Shown here one piece after another: positions 1 to 5,768 of a stretch of DNA of 5,782 bases. The DNA is from Treponema sp. (lineage in GTDB: Bacteria; Spirochaetota; Spirochaetia; Treponematales; Breznakiellaceae). Under the pieces are notes generated by a model. That model did no database searches, was not told the DNA's origin, and was given only the letters and a program-made list of their open reading frames with translations. Both the position numbers and the translations under genes were made by a program. The DNA is taken from NCBI GenBank assembly GCA_031275535.1, contig JAISOR010000305.1, forward strand, positions 1 to 5,782, written 5' to 3'. The first letter of the stretch is position 1; every line of letters starts with the position of its first letter.

Positions 1-18
1 CATGACCGGGTCCTCCCT
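1..18 (-). promoter_or_regulatory. Start codon and Shine-Dalgarno of a divergent gene leaving the window
   Basis: On the minus strand the window edge reads AGGGAGGA, then seven bases, then ATG, so the first three bases (CAT on the plus strand) form a start codon. The GGAGG core is at 12-16, eight bases from the ATG, which is a normal spacing. The matching minus-strand promoter at 78-106 supports a real gene. Only its start codon lies in the window, so nothing can be said about the product. Confidence 0.7.
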
Positions 19-32
19 GCGGCGTGCGTTAG

Positions 33-46
33 GATACGTCAGTATC
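33..46. repeat. Small inverted repeat in the divergent gene's leader
   Basis: GATAC, four bases, GTATC forms a perfect 5-bp inverted repeat in the predicted untranslated leader of the minus-strand gene, between its promoter and ribosome binding site. It could be an operator half-site pair or a weak RNA hairpin. At this length it could also be chance. Confidence 0.3.
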
Positions 47-77
47 AAGGATGCCGAAACATCAAAGACAATGGCAT

Positions 78-106
78 ATTGTAACACACCGGCCGGGGGC
101 GGTCAA
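78..106 (-). promoter_or_regulatory. Sigma-70-type promoter of the divergent gene
   Basis: Read on the minus strand, TTGACC (106-101) is followed by exactly 17 bases and then TACAAT (83-78). Each hexamer matches the housekeeping consensus at five of six positions, with optimal spacing. Transcription would start near position 71, giving a leader of about 68 nt before the ATG at 3-1. This is the best promoter in the window by sequence. Confidence 0.7.
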
Positions 107-241
107 GGAATAATGTACTTCGCGGGATAAACGCATAGAACCATTTAAACGGCGGGGGTTTGCTTTAATTGCCGCGCAGATCCGGCGGTTAATTTTCCTC
201 TTTCCCCTATGCAAGGCAAGGCCGGGCAATTCTTTGCCATC
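107..241. other. Intergenic stretch with no recognised feature
   Basis: Between the divergent promoter and the large palindrome I see no coding potential that resembles a protein family and no convincing promoter. A minus-strand reading frame (352 to 62) spans the stretch but has no domain-like sequence, no ribosome binding site, and runs through both the promoter and the palindrome. I treat it as a chance open frame. Confidence 0.5.
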
Positions 242-428
242 TATCCGGGATACCCTGGAGAAAATGCACCGGTACGGTGGAGAAAAACCTGGTGGGGTGG
301 CATCAGACCAAGGTCTGACAGACCAAGGTCCGGTGTAAACCATAGGGGGCACCTTTGGCTTTTACTCCGTCAGGACCCCAAGTAATTTCCTCACCGTACC
401 GGTGTTTTCATTTAAAGTATCCCGGATA
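242..428. repeat. 187-bp imperfect palindrome, MITE-like or structured element
   Basis: The two halves fold back on each other. TATCCGGGATAC (242-253) pairs with GTATCCCGGATA (417-428). GAAAA (260-264) pairs with TTTTC (405-409). CACCGGTACGGTG (267-279) pairs with CACCGTACCGGTG (392-404). TGGGGT (293-298) pairs with ACCCCA (375-380). That is about 36 paired bases around small internal loops. Both ends are TA, as expected for a non-autonomous element using TA targets (IS630/Tc1-mariner type), although TA ends also follow automatically from the palindrome. It encodes nothing recognisable and lies just upstream of the lipoprotein operon. It could also be a bidirectional terminator-like structure or a structured RNA. 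The structure is directly visible; the mobile-element interpretation is inference. Confidence 0.7.
304..330. repeat. Tandem 12-bp palindromic repeat at the apex of the large palindrome
   Basis: CAGACCAAGGTC occurs at 304-315 and again at 319-330, a period of 15 bp. Each copy contains the palindrome GACC-AA-GGTC. The first copy extends to CAGACC-AA-GGTCTG (304-317), and the junction forms a further inverted repeat, GGTCTG-A-CAGACC (312-324). The same bases can therefore form alternative hairpins, or two adjacent dyad sites for a DNA-binding protein. Confidence 0.65.
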
Positions 429-482
429 AAGAGTAAATGCCTTTGCCCTGGTGCGTACCCCTAGAAAACAAACCGCCATCGG

Positions 483-491
483 TGCTATACT
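483..491 (+). promoter_or_regulatory. Candidate extended -10 promoter of the lipoprotein operon
   Basis: TGCTATACT matches an extended -10 element (TGn followed by TATACT, five of six to consensus). No good -35 hexamer is found 16-18 bases upstream, which extended -10 promoters can tolerate. Transcription would start near 498, giving a leader of about 53 nt that begins almost at once with the hairpin at 500-520. The location just upstream of the first gene favours it, but it is a sequence match only. Confidence 0.4.
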
Positions 492-499
492 GTATATTC

Positions 500-520
500 C
501 CGGGGCATTATAAACCCCGG
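500..520 (+). repeat. Leader hairpin before the LpoB-like gene
   Basis: CCGGGG (500-505) pairs with CCCCGG (515-520) around a nine-base AT-rich loop. If transcription starts near 498 this hairpin would cap the 5' end of the operon mRNA, as stabilising 5' stem-loops do. The following sequence is only moderately T-rich, so a terminator or attenuator is less likely. Confidence 0.4.
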
Positions 521-550
521 TTATTATACTTTTTAACGGAGGATCAGTAT

Positions 551-1162
551 ATGAAACCCTATAGTAAAATCCTATTGCCCATGGCGGCAGTTTTTTTTGT
601 ATTCGCCGCCTGTAGTTCGAATCCCAAGGTTACCCGGGTTGATGCGGATACCCAGACCGATTTAAGCGGCTATTGGAACGATACGGATGTCAGGATCGTC
701 TGCGACAGCCTCATCAGGGCGGCCCTGGATTCCCCCCGGGTGGCCCAGATCAGCGCCCAAAAGGGGCGGCTGCCGGTGATCCTGGTGGGTTCCTTTAAGA
801 ATGACAGCGATGAACACATCGATACGTCGATCATTTCCAGCACCATGGAGGTAGCCATATTCAACAGCGGAAAGGCCGACTTTGTGGCCGGGGGGAGCAC
901 CCGGGCAGAGCTGAGGACGGAACGGCAGGAGCAGCAGGGCAATGCCAGCGAGGCCACCGCCGCGGCCCTGGGCAACGAGACCGGAGCGGACTTTCTCCTG
1001 ACCGGTTCGGTAAAAACCATCGTGGACCAGGCGGGCAAGACCGCCACCAGGACCTATTTTGTCAATGCCGAATTGACCAATATTGAAACCAACGCCCGGC
1101 TCTGGATGGATCAGAACAGCGAAATAAAGAAGATTATCTCCAGGCCCAGGGCAAAGCTGTAA
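551..1162 (+). CDS. lpoB: LpoB-like lipoprotein (penicillin-binding protein activator family)
   Basis: A 203-residue predicted lipoprotein of the LpoB family, whose enterobacterial member is an outer-membrane lipoprotein that binds and activates the bifunctional peptidoglycan synthase PBP1B. Residues 1-20 are a signal peptide ending in the lipobox FAAC with the acylated cysteine at 21. The family signature follows: DLSGYWNDTDVR (37-48), GRLPVILVGSFKNDSDEHIDT (about 72-92, the best conserved block), then GNETGADFLLTGSV (141-154) and an IETNARLW strand (178-185) typical of this TolB/CsgG-like fold. I start at 551 because ACGGAGG (536-542) lies eight bases upstream and the signal peptide begins there. 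A longer in-frame ATG at 437 would add 38 residues, bury the signal peptide and include the likely promoter. The linker between the lipid anchor and the globular domain is only about 16 residues, much shorter than in E. coli. First gene of the cluster. The family call is firm; the PBP target is not known here. Confidence 0.88.
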   Translation: MKPYSKILLPMAAVFFVFAACSSNPKVTRVDADTQTDLSGYWNDTDVRIVCDSLIRAALDSPRVAQISAQKGRLPVILVGSFKNDSDEHIDTSIISSTMEVAIFNSGKADFVAGGSTRAELRTERQEQQGNASEATAAALGNETGADFLLTGSVKTIVDQAGKTATRTYFVNAELTNIETNARLWMDQNSEIKKIISRPRAKL

Positions 1163-1218
1163 CCCCCGGGAGCCTGCTACAGTTTGCGGGCCGCTGCCCC
1201 CGGCCCAGGGAGGAAAGA

Positions 1219-2535
1219 ATGAAGGACTTGAGCCATTTGTGGGTCTTTACCCTCTGTAGTCTTGTGTTTCTCTCCTGCGCATCCACCAATCCCTATGCAA
1301 AGATTGATGAGGCGGCGGTCCGGGGGGATTACCAGGAGGGATTGGCGGATATTGAAAAGGACAAAAAGAAACTATACCGGGACAAGGATATGGTCCTCTA
1401 TTACCTTGATACGGGGATGCTCAACCACTACGCCCTGCAATACCGGAATTCCACGGAATTGCTCCAGGAGGGGGAGCGGGCCATTGAAGCGGCTTTTACC
1501 AAAAGTATAAGCATGGAGATTGGGTCCTACCTGGTAAATGATACCACCCGGGAATATGACGGGGAGGATTACGAGGATATCTACATCAATGCCTTTAACG
1601 CCCTCAACTACTACCATGAGGATAATCCGGAAGACGCCATGGTCGAAATACGGCGGATGAACAATAAATTGCAGTTCTTATCCTCAAAGTACGGGGTATT
1701 GGCCACCAATCTCCAGAGAAAAGCCCTGGAAGACGCCACCGAGATCCCCCCCGATCCCACGGCAAAGGCGCTTAGTTTCTCCAACTCCGCCCTGGCCCGC
1801 TATCTGGGGATGCTCTTTTACCGCGGGACCGGGAAATTCGACGACGCCCGGATCGACCGGGATCAGATAAAGCTGGCCTTTGCCAATGCCCCGGCAATTT
1901 ATGATTATCCCCTGCCGTCGTCCATTGATGATGAGCTGGAGATCCCGCCGGGAAAGGCCCGGCTGAATGTGATCGGTTTTAGCGGTTCCTCCCCCGTCAA
2001 AGAAGAGGAGGCCCTGCGAATTTTAATCCCCCGGGCCCGGTACATCAAAATAGCCCTCCCGGTGATGGTGTACCGCCCGTCGGCGGTCAGGCGGGTGGCG
2101 ATTGTGTTCGATACCGGGGAGGAGCTTGACCTGGAACTGCTGGAGAATATAGAGGCCATTGCCCGGGAAACCTTTAAGGAAAAGGCCCATTTAAGCTACC
2201 TAAAGTCGGTGATCCGGGCCACCACCAAGGGCGTAACATCCTCCGTCCTCGATGCGGCCTCCGATGATGTGGGGGGCAATGCGGGGCTTGCCCTGGGGCT
2301 TATCAGCCTGGGAACCCAGATCTTTGCCGAAGTCAGCGAACAGGCGGATTTACGGATATCCCGGTATTTCCCCGCGAAAGCATACGTAGGGGGCATTACC
2401 CTTGATCCTGGTGTTTATTCTTTCTCCATAAATTATTATGCTGGGAATGGCAAACTGATTGCTTCTTTTAGGAAAGAGAACATAGAAATTCGGGAAGACA
2501 GGCTTAATTTGGCGGAGGCGGTATGTTTAAGATAA
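1219..2535 (+). CDS. COG3014-family lipoprotein with TPR-like helical region
   Basis: A 438-residue predicted lipoprotein. The signal peptide ends VFLSC with the acylated cysteine at 20. Residues 30-215 are helical and repeat-like: DYQEGLADIEKD (38-49), a YALQYRNSTELLQEGERAIE helix pair (71-90), a DYEDIYINAFNALNYYHEDNPEDA block (117-140) followed by VEIRRMNNKL, and SNSALARYLGMLFYRGTGKFDDARID (188-213), which reads like a final TPR. The C-terminal half is beta-rich, with KARLNVIGFSGSSPVK (246-261) and a late AKAYVGGITLDPGVYSF segment (386-402). This pattern fits the COG3014 family as I remember it. The family has no established biochemical role, and a scaffold role is only inferred from the repeats. 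AGGGAGGA (1207-1214) lies five bases before the ATG. It follows the LpoB-like gene by 56 bp and overlaps the next gene by 13 bp, so co-translation is likely. Confidence 0.82.
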   Translation: MKDLSHLWVFTLCSLVFLSCASTNPYAKIDEAAVRGDYQEGLADIEKDKKKLYRDKDMVLYYLDTGMLNHYALQYRNSTELLQEGERAIEAAFTKSISMEIGSYLVNDTTREYDGEDYEDIYINAFNALNYYHEDNPEDAMVEIRRMNNKLQFLSSKYGVLATNLQRKALEDATEIPPDPTAKALSFSNSALARYLGMLFYRGTGKFDDARIDRDQIKLAFANAPAIYDYPLPSSIDDELEIPPGKARLNVIGFSGSSPVKEEEALRILIPRARYIKIALPVMVYRPSAVRRVAIVFDTGEELDLELLENIEAIARETFKEKAHLSYLKSVIRATTKGVTSSVLDAASDDVGGNAGLALGLISLGTQIFAEVSEQADLRISRYFPAKAYVGGITLDPGVYSFSINYYAGNGKLIASFRKENIEIREDRLNLAEAVCLR

Positions 2536-3578
2536 GAAATGCGATTGTAGTATCCTGTGTTTTATGGTCCTTATTCGGATGCGGCGGAACGCCGCCGGCA
2601 AAGACAAGCGGAGCAGGGCCCGACTGGGTATATAATCCCAGTGCGGTATACCCCGAAAATACGTATATCTCCGCAGTGGGCTACGGAGTGGACCGGGAAT
2701 CGGCGGAAAAAAACGCCCTGGGCGCCCTGGCCTCTATTTTTGGGCAGACCGTAAAGGGGGAAACCCTGGCCAGCTATAAATACTCCGAAGCGGTACGCGA
2801 CGGGGTTATCAGCATAAACGAAGGCTCCGCAATAGACAACGCCGTCAAAACCTCCTTTGAGATGCAAACCCTTATCGGCGCGGAAATTAAGGACCGCTGG
2901 TTTGACGGGAAGGATACCCATTATGCCATTGCCGTGATGGACCGCTTGCAGAGTTCCCTGCTCTATTCGGAGCTTATCGAATCAAACCTGCAGGTTATAG
3001 AGCACCTGCTCGATATTCCCCTGAATGACCGGTACTCCTTTGACGCCTATGCCCGCTACGATCTAGCCTTAATTGTCGCCAATGCGAATTCCGCGTTTCT
3101 CAACGTGCTTTCCGTATTAAATCCCGCTGCGGCCATGGGCCTGCGGGATGAAATCCGCCAGGAAGACGTGTACCGGCTGGAGGCCCTTAGCATTGCCCAA
3201 AATATTCCCCTTAGGCTGATGGTACAAAACGACCGGGACGGCCGCATCGGGAGCGCCTTTTCATCGGTTTTAGCAGACCGGGGCTTTAAGATAGGGGAAG
3301 ATACCAGCCGGTATGTGCTGGATGTGGCGGTGACCCTTTCCAAGGTTGATCTTCCCCAGAACCCAAATACTTTTGTCCGTTATATCGTTAACGCGGATCT
3401 GCGGGATACGGAAAATAATATAACGATCTTTCCCTATTCCATCAGCGGCCGGGAAGGGCATACCAGCCTTTCGGAAGCCGAAAACCGGGCCTTGCGTATG
3501 GCGGAGGAAAATATCAGGGAATCCTATGGCGCGGCCCTGGACGGGTATCTAACCCAATTATCATCTAATAAAAAATAA
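2523..3578 (+). CDS. LPP20-family lipoprotein
   Basis: A 351-residue predicted lipoprotein with a signal peptide ending LFGC, acylated cysteine at 20, and a short Gly/Pro/Thr linker. Residues 33-145 match the LPP20 pattern: PDWVYNPSAVYPENTYISAVG (34-53), then a helix rich in small residues with RESAEKNALGALASIFGQ (58-75), and a closing strand WFDGKDTHYAIAVMDR (126-141). LPP20 was first described as a Helicobacter pylori membrane lipoprotein; family function is unsettled. Residues 225-345 form a second alpha/beta unit (LRLMVQNDRDGRIGSAFSSVLADRGF, 230-255; AENRALRMAEENIRESYG, 319-336) that may be another LpoB/CsgG-like fold, which I cannot confirm. The start overlaps the end of the preceding gene by 13 bp in another frame. 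Its GGAGG (2514-2518) lies inside that gene, only four bases from the ATG, indicating translational coupling. Confidence 0.8.
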   Translation: MFKIRNAIVVSCVLWSLFGCGGTPPAKTSGAGPDWVYNPSAVYPENTYISAVGYGVDRESAEKNALGALASIFGQTVKGETLASYKYSEAVRDGVISINEGSAIDNAVKTSFEMQTLIGAEIKDRWFDGKDTHYAIAVMDRLQSSLLYSELIESNLQVIEHLLDIPLNDRYSFDAYARYDLALIVANANSAFLNVLSVLNPAAAMGLRDEIRQEDVYRLEALSIAQNIPLRLMVQNDRDGRIGSAFSSVLADRGFKIGEDTSRYVLDVAVTLSKVDLPQNPNTFVRYIVNADLRDTENNITIFPYSISGREGHTSLSEAENRALRMAEENIRESYGAALDGYLTQLSSNKK

Positions 3579-3607
3579 GCCCCGGTGAATATGCAAGAGA
3601 AGGAATA

Positions 3608-5368
3608 ATGGCTGAACAGTATATTTATAATAACCAGGGTTTTATTAAGATCCTGCCCGCCTGGGCCCAGGATTTTGCCAATAAATACGGCTCAAAAACG
3701 GCAAACCTCTATATCCTCCATGGAAACATCCGGGACTACCTTCCCCATAGAAAAAAGGAGGATGAATTTACCTTTACCCGGATCCAGGAATATATTTCCG
3801 AGGTGCTTTTTGGGAATCAGGATATTATTGCCTATTATGATCGTTCCAGCGGGGTCTCATTCTGCACCCCCGAAATGGCGGATGAATACCATGGGGCCAT
3901 GTCCGCCGCCTATCCCGATTCGGCGGATGGGGACTTCTTCTCCACCGACCCGGAAAAGAGTTTCGCCTTTCTGGAAAAATACTTTTTGTCAAAGATCCCC
4001 GCGGACCGGCATAAAAAATGCCGGATGGTGCTTATCATGGATTACGCGGAAACCATCGTTCCCGCGGGGGATCTAATCCGCCTCTCCGATGAGGACCGGT
4101 ACTGCCTGGTGACCCTTAACCGCTGGTCCAATGCGCCCATGTTTACCAAAAATGATATTTCCATCCTCCTCCTGACCGAAAATCTTACGGATATTTCCTC
4201 CCGGCTGGTAAGTTCCCCCTTTACGGTAAAAATAAACGTCCCCTTCCCCGACGAGAAGGTCAGGACAAGTTTCCTCCACTTCAAGGAGCGGGAGGGCAAG
4301 CTGCTCCTGGAACGGGGTATTAACCCGGAACGGGTGGCGGCTATAACCAGCGGCCTTAACCTGATGAACCTGAACCGGCTGGTCTCGGAGAGCCATGAAG
4401 AAAACAGGGCCCTGTCCCTGGAATACCTGCGGCAGAAAAAAAAGGAAATTATCGAAAACGAGGCCGCGGGGCTGCTGGAATTCATGGAGACCCTCCACGA
4501 TCTTTCCTATGTTTCGGGTCATGATTTTGTAAAGAAGCGGTTCAGGAGCGCCGCCCGGGCCATCAAGATGGGGCGGCTGGACGTACTCCCCATGGGCTAC
4601 CTTATCGCGGGCCCCGTGGGGACCGGCAAGAGCTTTATGGTCAGCGCCTTTGCGGGGGAAATAGGGATCCCCATGGTCAAATTCCGCAATTTCCGGTCCA
4701 AGTGGCAGGGGGTTACCGAATCCAATCTGGAGAAGGTCCTCAATATCCTCAAATCCATGTCCCCCGTGGCGGTGATGATAGACGAAGCCGACGCCTTCCT
4801 GGGGAACCGGGATCAGGACGGGGATTCGGGTACCAGCAACCGGGTATTCGCCCAAATCGCCAGCTTCATGGGTAACACCGAATACCGGGGCCGGATCATC
4901 TGGTTTCTCATCACCTGCCGGCCCGACCTTATCCCCATAGACCTGAAACGCCAGGGCCGGGCGGAAGAACACCTGGCCCTGTTTTACCCCGAGACCGACG
5001 CCGAAAGGGAAGCCCTTTTTGAAACCCTGGTAAAAAAGCTCGCCATTTCCATCCGAAAATTCTCGATCACCGACCTTTTCAGGAAATTCCACTATGAATT
5101 TTCCGGTGCCGATCTTGAGGCGGTCCTGATCCGGGCAAAATTACGGGCCGCCATGGCGGATCGCAGTTTTATCACGAAGGAAGACATGGAAGAAGCCCTG
5201 GGAGACTTTGTCCCCCCCGCATACCCCTACGAAATCGAGCTGCAAAACCTGGTGGCCGTGCTGGAATGCACCTCCAAGGAGATGGTCCCCAGGCGCTTCC
5301 AAAACCCGGACCGGACCAAACTGGTAAAGGATATCCAGGAACTGAAGTCCCTGATCGGGGAACGGTAA
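3608..5368 (+). CDS. AAA+ ATPase with a degenerate N-terminal AAA-like region
   Basis: A 586-residue soluble ATPase of the classic AAA family, with no signal peptide or membrane segment. The active module is residues 300-535: Walker A GPVGTGKS (335-342), a pore-loop-like SKWQGVTESN (364-373), Walker B VAVMIDEADAF (387-397, catalytic E393), sensor-1 region FLITCRPD (433-440), arginine-finger motif RQGR (448-451), and the lid signature FSGADLEAVLIRA (498-510). Such modules form hexamers that remodel or unfold proteins. The first 290 residues look like a decayed second module: LYILHGNIRDYL (34-45) stands where a P-loop would be, VLIMDYAETI (141-150) resembles Walker B but lacks DE, and DISILLLTENLTDISSRL (183-200) resembles sensor 1. 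The layout recalls Ycf46-type proteins. The SD is GAAGGA (3599-3604), only three bases from the ATG. It is the last gene of the cluster, 29 bp after the LPP20 gene. Substrate unknown. Confidence 0.88.
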   Translation: MAEQYIYNNQGFIKILPAWAQDFANKYGSKTANLYILHGNIRDYLPHRKKEDEFTFTRIQEYISEVLFGNQDIIAYYDRSSGVSFCTPEMADEYHGAMSAAYPDSADGDFFSTDPEKSFAFLEKYFLSKIPADRHKKCRMVLIMDYAETIVPAGDLIRLSDEDRYCLVTLNRWSNAPMFTKNDISILLLTENLTDISSRLVSSPFTVKINVPFPDEKVRTSFLHFKEREGKLLLERGINPERVAAITSGLNLMNLNRLVSESHEENRALSLEYLRQKKKEIIENEAAGLLEFMETLHDLSYVSGHDFVKKRFRSAARAIKMGRLDVLPMGYLIAGPVGTGKSFMVSAFAGEIGIPMVKFRNFRSKWQGVTESNLEKVLNILKSMSPVAVMIDEADAFLGNRDQDGDSGTSNRVFAQIASFMGNTEYRGRIIWFLITCRPDLIPIDLKRQGRAEEHLALFYPETDAEREALFETLVKKLAISIRKFSITDLFRKFHYEFSGADLEAVLIRAKLRAAMADRSFITKEDMEEALGDFVPPAYPYEIELQNLVAVLECTSKEMVPRRFQNPDRTKLVKDIQELKSLIGER

Positions 5369-5460
5369 TACAAAAAAGAGTGTGAAGAGTTGGGGGTGAA
5401 GGGTGAAGCGGGGGAGCTTGAATTAGACTAAACATATTGATATGAGTAATTACAATTTAG
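5369..5460. other. Purine-rich intergenic stretch after the ATPase gene
   Basis: No gene and no GC-rich hairpin followed by a T-run is visible here, so the operon has no obvious Rho-independent terminator. The plus strand is almost entirely purine from about 5372 to 5416 and repeats GTGAAG three times (5382-5387, 5396-5401, 5403-5408) with G-runs between. Further on, CATAT-TG-ATATG (5433-5444) is a small AT-rich palindrome. Confidence 0.5.
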
Positions 5461-5466
5461 AAGTTC

Positions 5467-5571
5467 CTAGCCCAGGGAGCGGAGTTGTACCTCGCAGCCC
5501 TTCTCCCCAAAGGTTTTCCAGGCCAGATAGTCATTCATCGGGTCCAGCCGTTTTTGGTTTTTCCGTTCCAT
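5467..5571 (-). pseudogene. N-terminal remnant of an Rpn/PD-(D/E)XK nuclease-type transposase
   Basis: The minus strand encodes a 34-residue peptide starting MERKNQKRLDPMNDYLAWK and continuing TFGEKGCEVQLRS before LG and a stop. This matches, from memory, the start of Rpn-family (recombination-promoting nuclease, PD-(D/E)XK) proteins, which open with a basic stretch, an L-x-P-x-N-D-Y/F motif, K-x-x-FGEK and then Q-L-L-S-F-L-N-A. Intact proteins run to roughly 250-320 residues, so nearly the whole gene, including all catalytic residues, is missing. Neither other frame past the stop continues the family sequence, so this is a truncation or deletion, not a simple frameshift. AGGAGG (5593-5588) and a closer AAGGGGGA lie upstream. 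A longer reading to 5712 would run through the stem-loop leader and is rejected. The remnant marks past mobile-element activity next to the operon. Confidence 0.6.
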
Positions 5572-5585
5572 AGATCTTCCCCCTT

Positions 5586-5593
5586 CACCTCCT
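5586..5593 (-). promoter_or_regulatory. Shine-Dalgarno region of the nuclease remnant
   Basis: On the minus strand AGGAGGTG (5593-5586) lies 14 bases before the ATG at 5571, longer than usual. A second purine run, AAGGGGGA, ends about six bases from the ATG and may be the working site. Retention of a strong site shows that the 5' end of the former gene is well preserved. Confidence 0.45.
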
Positions 5594-5660
5594 ATACGGG
5601 ACGGAAATGAGATTTTGCTTTGATCAATTAATAAGAAAGAAAACCGCAAAGGCGACGAAG

Positions 5661-5734
5661 TCGAATGAGCCTCCCCGGAGCAGAGCTCCGGGGTATCCCT
5701 AAGCGTTGCCATATTTGCGGGGAGGCTCGTTCGA
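5661..5734. repeat. Long stem-loop with 16-bp arms around a second hairpin
   Basis: Positions 5661-5676 (TCGAATGAGCCTCCCC) pair with 5719-5734 (GGGGAGGCTCGTTCGA) over 16 positions with one mismatch (T5666 with G5729). Inside lies a perfect 9-bp hairpin, 5673-5681 with 5685-5693 and a three-base loop. The inner hairpin shares CCCC (5673-5676) with the outer arm, so either the two stems compete or the outer stem shortens to 12 bp and the hairpins stack. A further short pairing, CGAC-GAA-GTCG (5653-5663), abuts the left arm, and CCGCAAA (5644-5650) is complementary to TTTGCGG (5714-5720). The element lies in the predicted leader of the nuclease remnant. It may be a repeat belonging to that mobile family or a leader RNA. 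Confidence 0.75.
5673..5693. repeat. Perfect 9-bp GC-rich hairpin
   Basis: CCCCGGAGC, loop AGA, GCTCCGGGG. It is thermodynamically strong on either strand, but neither side is followed by a run of T, so it is not a canonical Rho-independent terminator for the operon or for minus-strand transcription. It is best read as the inner arm of the larger structure. Confidence 0.75.
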
Positions 5735-5741
5735 TAGGAAG

Positions 5742-5768
5742 TTTATAGTACCGTCTGGTTTAATACAA
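5742..5768 (-). promoter_or_regulatory. Weak candidate promoter for the nuclease remnant
   Basis: On the minus strand TATAAA (5747-5742) is a good -10 hexamer. Upstream, TTGTAT (5768-5763) is a partial -35 at a short 15-base spacing. Transcription would begin near 5735, which is exactly where the long stem-loop begins. The coincidence with the structure is suggestive; the -35 is poor. Confidence 0.35.

Noticed and set aside
62..352. Minus-strand 96-residue open frame in the left intergenic region
   Set aside because: No family-like sequence, no ribosome binding site, and it runs through the divergent promoter and the palindromic element.
437..550. Upstream in-frame start for the LpoB-like gene
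   Set aside because: It would place 38 non-signal residues in front of a clear lipoprotein signal peptide and covers the likely promoter. The ATG at 551 has a well-placed ACGGAGG.
1163..1206. GC-rich stretch with CCGGG/CCCGG pairing between the first two genes, as a terminator
   Set aside because: The arms are only five bases with a long spacer, there is no T-run, and the next gene's ribosome binding site follows directly.
3591..3608. Five-codon mini-ORF (MQEKE) whose stop overlaps the ATPase start as TAATG
   Set aside because: It could couple translation, but it has no ribosome binding site of its own and such short frames are expected by chance.
4073..5092. 339-residue antisense frame inside the ATPase gene
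   Set aside because: It lies opposite a gene whose every AAA motif is in order. The antisense sequence shows no recognisable domain and is a codon-bias shadow.
5673..5693. Rho-independent terminator for the operon
   Set aside because: The hairpin is strong but has no T-run after it on either strand and lies about 300 bp past the stop codon.
5572..5712. N-terminal extension of the nuclease remnant
   Set aside because: The extra residues are the translation of the stem-loop and leader sequence; the family-like sequence begins at the ATG at 5571, which has its own purine-rich binding site.
5661..5734. Integron attC site
   Set aside because: The length and fold are suggestive and integrons occur in some treponemes, but I do not find the paired RYYYAAC/GTTRRRY core boxes at the ends.
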